Assembly (NCBI GenBank): GCA_031423755.1
Contig: JANPGC010000327.1
Coordinates: 1 to 17,110, forward strand
Direction of reading: 5' to 3'
DNA from: JANMEX01 sp031423755
GTDB lineage: Bacteria; Pseudomonadota; Alphaproteobacteria; Rhizobiales; Rhizobiaceae
Length of the DNA stretch: 17,110 bases
Shown here: positions 13,905-17,110 of the stretch, piece by piece
Numbering within the stretch: position 1 is the first letter of the stretch
Layout of the letters: each line of letters begins with the position of its first letter
Made by a program: the position numbers and the translations under genes
Notes under the pieces: generated by a model
Database searches by the model: none
What the model was told of the DNA's origin: nothing
What the model saw: only the letters and a program-made list of their open reading frames with translations

Positions 13905-13927
13905 ATATGTCGCATTATCTGACATAT
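13905..13927. promoter_or_regulatory. Lrp-type dyad operator with embedded -10
   Basis: ATATGTC (13905-13911) and GACATAT (13921-13927) form a perfect 7-base dyad with a nine-base spacer. The spacer contains ATTATC (13914-13919), which read on the minus strand is GATAAT, a 5/6 -10 hexamer for the regulator gene. For the plus strand, TTCAAA (13945-13950) and TATCCT (13968-13973), 17 bases apart, are a weak promoter candidate for the ocd operon. Autorepression plus activation across the dyad is inferred. Confidence 0.6.
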
Positions 13928-14010
13928 TTTGCAAGAGATTGCGATTTCAAACAGCAGACACTCCATTTATCCTGTTTGAAAGGCGCTGAAATGGCGCTCC
14001 GGAGGTCATC

Positions 14011-15054
14011 ATGGTCAAATTCGTCGGCACACGCGACATCATCGAATTGGTCAACCGCATCGGCATCGCCACGGTTTTTGCAGAGATTGTGAAAGAGGCG
14101 GAAGCAGACTTCGCCCGCTGGCCGGAGTTCGAAAAAGTCGCCCGTGTGGCAAGCCACTCGACGGACGGAGTCATCGAGTTGATGCCGACCAGCGACGGCG
14201 AGACCTATGGCCTCAAATTCGTCAACGGCCACCCGAAGAACACCGCGACGGGCCTGCGCACCGTCACAGCCTTCGGCCTGCTCGCCGATGTCGCCACCGG
14301 CTACCCGACGTTCCTCGCGGAAATGACCATCACCACCGCGCTGCGCACAGCCGCCACATCAGCCCTCGCCGCCAAGCATCTGGCGCGCAAGGATGCCAAG
14401 GTCATGGCAATGATCGGCCTTGGCGCGCAATCAGAATTCCAGGCGTTGGCATTCAAGGCCATTCTCGGCATTAACGCTCTGCGCGTATTCGACGTTGACC
14501 CTGCTGCCGCAAAGAAATTTGCCCGTAACCTTGCCGATAGCGGCATAATCATTACTTATCTTACATCAGCCGAGGAGGCTGTCGCGGGCGCGGACATCAT
14601 CACCACAGTGACTGCCGACAAGCGCAACGCCACTATCCTTTCAGACAATATGGTTGGCGCAGGGGTGCATCTGAATGCAGTTGGCGGCGATTGCCCTGGC
14701 AAGACCGAACTGCACCGCGACATCCTGCTGCGCTCGAAAATCTTCACCGAATTCACGCCGCAAACCCGCATTGAAGGTGAGATCCAGCAGCTTGCGGCAG
14801 ACCATGAGGTGACCGAGCTCTGGGAAGTAATCTCTGGCGCAAAGGAAGGCCGCACCGCAGACCGCGACATCACGCTGTTCGACTCCGTCGGCTTTGCCAT
14901 TGAAGATTTCTCGACACTGCGCGTTATCCAGCGTCTCGCCGAACAGAACGGCCTCGCACATGAGATTGACCTGCTGCCAAAAGACGGCGACCCGAAAGAC
15001 CTCTACGGCCTGATCCGTTCCGCCGCCCGCAACACTGACAGAATGAGCGCCTGA
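14011..15054 (+). CDS. ornithine cyclodeaminase
   Basis: A 347-residue NAD-dependent enzyme of the ornithine cyclodeaminase/mu-crystallin family, making proline and ammonia from ornithine in one step. The Rossmann motif IGLGAQSEFQ starts near residue 135; Asp227 in GGDCPGK corresponds in context to the catalytic Asp of the Pseudomonas enzyme; TADRDITLFDSVGFAIEDF is a strong family signature. GGAGG at 14001-14005 is well placed before the ATG. First gene of an operon with arginase (one-base gap) and two permeases, controlled from the dyad upstream. Alternatives in this family (alanine dehydrogenase, lysine cyclodeaminase) are disfavoured by the arginase neighbour. Confidence 0.94.
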   Translation: MVKFVGTRDIIELVNRIGIATVFAEIVKEAEADFARWPEFEKVARVASHSTDGVIELMPTSDGETYGLKFVNGHPKNTATGLRTVTAFGLLADVATGYPTFLAEMTITTALRTAATSALAAKHLARKDAKVMAMIGLGAQSEFQALAFKAILGINALRVFDVDPAAAKKFARNLADSGIIITYLTSAEEAVAGADIITTVTADKRNATILSDNMVGAGVHLNAVGGDCPGKTELHRDILLRSKIFTEFTPQTRIEGEIQQLAADHEVTELWEVISGAKEGRTADRDITLFDSVGFAIEDFSTLRVIQRLAEQNGLAHEIDLLPKDGDPKDLYGLIRSAARNTDRMSA

Positions 15055-15055
15055 C

Positions 15056-16033
15056 ATGAGCAAGATTGTTGAACTGATCGGCGCGCCTCTCGATCTGGGC
15101 GCTTCCATGCGCGGCTGCGCCATGGGCCCTTGCGCGCTGCGCGTTGCCGGGATTGCTGACCGACTGTCAGACCTCGGTCACCGCGTCATCGACAATGGCG
15201 ACCTCAGCGCCTCCCCTGTTCATGACATTCATATTGCAGGCCGGGCCAAGAATGCAGCCGAAATCACCGGCTGGGCGCGGCTCCTGGAGAAGTCGGCCTA
15301 TGACTCGCTGCAGGCTGGCCGCATGCCGGTGTTCCTCGGCGGCGATCATGCAATTTCGTTCGGCACGGTCTCCGGCGCAGCCCGCCATGCAGAGGCGCAA
15401 GGCCGTCCGCTGTTCGTATTGTGGATTGACGCCCACGCCGACTACAACAATCCGGCCACCTCGCCGTCCGGCAACATGCACGGAATGCCGGTCGCATTCT
15501 TCACAGGTGTCAAAGGCTTCGATGGCATCATTCCAGGCGCTCGCTCGACCGTCGCGCCGGAAAACGTCTTCATCCTTGGCGTTCGCTCCATAGACCGCGA
15601 TGAGCGCCACGCGCTCGCTGAGGCTGGCGTCAATGTCATGGACATGCGCGCACTCGATGAGCACGGCATTGCTTCTCTGCTCCGCCGCGTCCTCGACACT
15701 GTCGAGAAGGCCAACGGCATGCTGCATGTCAGCTTCGATGCCGATTTTCTCGACCCCTCAATCGCACCCGGCGTCGGCACGGCCGTCAACGGCGGCGCGA
15801 CCTGGCGCGAGGCGCATCTGGCGATGGAAATGCTCGCCGACAGCGGTCTGGTGACATCTCTGGATGTCGTCGAACTCAATCCATTCCTTGATGAGCGCGG
15901 CAAGACGGCGTTGGCGTTGGTCGATCTCGTCGCGAGCCTGTTCGGCCAGCGCATCTTCGAAGCGGTGGACGCGTCTGCTTTTGTCGCCCGTGCGGGTGGA
16001 CAGGCAAAGTCAGGGATGCTTCTATCGGCTTAA
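15056..16033 (+). CDS. rocF: arginase
   Basis: A 325-residue manganese enzyme splitting arginine into ornithine and urea. All six metal ligands are present: His98 (GGDHAIS), Asp125, His127 and Asp129 (DAHAD), Asp228 and Asp230 (SFDADFLDP). The HGMPVAF segment and the ending of the active site, GVGTAVNGGATWREAHL with its conserved Glu, favour arginase over agmatinase. It begins one base after the cyclodeaminase stop, so its product ornithine is the substrate of the neighbour's enzyme. Length is slightly above the usual 300-310. A 45-base gap with a small inverted repeat separates it from the permease gene. Confidence 0.95.
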   Translation: MSKIVELIGAPLDLGASMRGCAMGPCALRVAGIADRLSDLGHRVIDNGDLSASPVHDIHIAGRAKNAAEITGWARLLEKSAYDSLQAGRMPVFLGGDHAISFGTVSGAARHAEAQGRPLFVLWIDAHADYNNPATSPSGNMHGMPVAFFTGVKGFDGIIPGARSTVAPENVFILGVRSIDRDERHALAEAGVNVMDMRALDEHGIASLLRRVLDTVEKANGMLHVSFDADFLDPSIAPGVGTAVNGGATWREAHLAMEMLADSGLVTSLDVVELNPFLDERGKTALALVDLVASLFGQRIFEAVDASAFVARAGGQAKSGMLLSA

Positions 16034-16078
16034 TCATATCAAGATGACAGCCCGAACGGGCGTCGGGGAACAGTGGGC

Positions 16079-16792
16079 ATGGACGCACTGGCACTGCTTA
16101 GTTTTGGGCCGACAGGGTGGGGAGACGACATACTTGCAGGCGTCGGCGTGACAATCGCGCTGGCGCTGGCAACGCTTCCCGTGGGCTTGACGATTGGCTT
16201 CTTCGTCGCCCTCGGCAAACAGTCCGAAGAGCAGACGATACGCCTCGCGGCAAACATCTACACAACCATCTTCCGCGGCCTGCCGGAACTTCTGACGCTG
16301 TTCATCGTCTTCTACGGCGCGCAGATCGGCATTCAGACTGCGTATGCCTGGATCACCGGGTCGGAGACCGTGATTGAGGTCAACGCTTTTGTCTCGGGCA
16401 TGATCGCGCTTGGCGTTGTGTTTTCGTCCTATGCCTCCGAAGTCTTCCTTTCCGCGTTCCGGGCAATTCCGAAAGGCCAGTATGAAGGCGGCTGGTCAAT
16501 TGGTCTTTCCGGCTGGAACACGATGCGGCTGGTCATTCTTCCGCAGTTGATCAAAATCGCGTTGCCCGGGCTCGCCAATCTTTGGCTGATACTTTTGAAA
16601 GACACGGCGCTGGTCTCCGCAGTCGGGCTTTCAGACATTCTGCGCCAGACAGGCGTCGCCGCAAGAGTGACCAAACACGCCTTCCTGTTTTTCGGCACCG
16701 CCTGCATGGTCTATCTCGTGCTCGCAATCATCTCGTCTTACTTCATCAACCGGATCAGCGATTGGGCATCCAAGAGCGAGGCCGCACGATGA
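16079..16792 (+). CDS. amino-acid ABC transporter permease (HisQ/OccQ type)
   Basis: A 237-residue inner-membrane permease with about five helices. The EAA loop that contacts the ATPase is EGGWSIGLSGWNTMRLVILPQLIKIALPG near residues 138-166, and the N-terminal GVGVTIALALATLPVGLTIG and FRGLPELLTLFIVFYG segments are typical of the polar amino-acid uptake family for basic amino acids and opines. ATG 16079 is taken with GGGGA (16065-16069) about nine bases upstream; a GTG at 16073 is an alternative. Its stop overlaps the next gene in ATGA. Probably partners with the binding protein at 11257; the ATPase gene is not in the window. Confidence 0.92.
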   Translation: MDALALLSFGPTGWGDDILAGVGVTIALALATLPVGLTIGFFVALGKQSEEQTIRLAANIYTTIFRGLPELLTLFIVFYGAQIGIQTAYAWITGSETVIEVNAFVSGMIALGVVFSSYASEVFLSAFRAIPKGQYEGGWSIGLSGWNTMRLVILPQLIKIALPGLANLWLILLKDTALVSAVGLSDILRQTGVAARVTKHAFLFFGTACMVYLVLAIISSYFINRISDWASKSEAAR

Positions 16793-17110
16793 CTGCCGCG
16801 ACAGCAAAAGTGCAGAAGCCAGTCGCCCCGCCCAAGCCATGGACACGCGAACGGACCATCGGCTGGGCGCTGGTCGGCCTGTGGATTTTCATCATCGGCA
16901 GTCTGCTGCTGTGGATGGTCGAAGCGTGGAACCCCGAGCTTTTCGACAAATATTTCCCGAAATATGTCAGCGGCCTGATCATCACACTGGAGCTCGTCGC
17001 AGCTTCGATCATCCTCGGCGCGCTCCTGTCATTTCCGCTGGCAATGATGCGGATGTCGAAGAACGGACTGCTCAACAAGATTTCCTACGCCTATGTTTAC
17101 TTCTTCCGCG
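16789..17110 (+). CDS. amino-acid ABC transporter permease (HisM/OccM type), partial
   Basis: The first 107 residues of a second permease, cut by the window end. It has a cytoplasmic Pro/Lys-rich start (KVQKPVAPPKPW), a helix at about 24-43 (GWALVGLWIFIIGSLLLWMV), then a periplasmic loop and a helix at 62-82 (GLIITLELVAASIILGALLS) as in HisM. It ends at YAYVYFFR, just before the family's usual GTPLLAQ-like segment. The ATG overlaps the first permease stop by four bases, so the two are coupled and should form a heterodimer. The ATPase gene probably lies downstream of the window. Confidence 0.9.
   Translation, partial: MTAATAKVQKPVAPPKPWTRERTIGWALVGLWIFIIGSLLLWMVEAWNPELFDKYFPKYVSGLIITLELVAASIILGALLSFPLAMMRMSKNGLLNKISYAYVYFFR

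Noticed and set aside
16050..16061. GCCCG-AA-CGGGC inverted repeat between arginase and permease genes
   Set aside because: A two-base loop is too tight for a stable hairpin, no T-run follows, and the genes look like one operon.
1..17110. CRISPR arrays, tRNA/rRNA genes, insertion sequences, integrases or phage genes
   Set aside because: I looked for repeat-spacer patterns, terminal repeats and characteristic proteins and saw none.

Overview
The window looks like ordinary chromosomal DNA from an alphaproteobacterium, most likely of the order Hyphomicrobiales (Rhizobiales). This is inferred from the GC-rich, densely coding sequence, the ornithine cyclodeaminase-arginase pair with a divergent Lrp/AsnC regulator, the mobA-mobB pair, the DUF971/moaA pair and the occ/his-type amino-acid transporter. 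No rRNA, tRNA, CRISPR array, insertion sequence or phage gene was found, and no gap between genes exceeds about 165 bases.

Left part (1-3800): a secreted L,D-transpeptidase is followed by a mazEF toxin-antitoxin pair with a palindromic promoter. A serine alpha/beta-hydrolase is divergent from a MarR regulator, with a striking repeated operator between them. A second toxin-antitoxin pair (RelE/HigB-like toxin, HigA-like antitoxin) lies on the minus strand, followed upstream by a DUF971 protein.

Middle (3897-11094): moaA starts molybdenum cofactor synthesis and is divergent from the DUF971 gene. Two unassigned envelope proteins follow. Next comes a catabolic unit: an M20 amidohydrolase and diaminopropionate ammonia-lyase on the minus strand, divergent from an Lrp/AsnC regulator and an EamA transporter. 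The transporter gene runs by a 4-base overlap into mobA, which overlaps mobB, so late cofactor genes are joined to the transporter.

Right part (11257-17110): an arginine/ornithine-type periplasmic binding protein ends at a strong hairpin. It is followed by a convergent Hsp70-like gene without a substrate-binding domain, then a second Lrp/AsnC regulator. Divergent from the regulator is a tight operon of ornithine cyclodeaminase, arginase and two inner-membrane permeases, the last cut by the window edge. Together these would import a basic amino acid and convert arginine to ornithine plus urea, then ornithine to proline plus ammonia.

I did not find a convincing wholly new system. The points most worth following up are the N-acyl-diaminopropionate-like catabolic unit, the DUF971-MoaA pairing, the split arginine uptake genes around an Hsp70 homologue, and the operator architectures.
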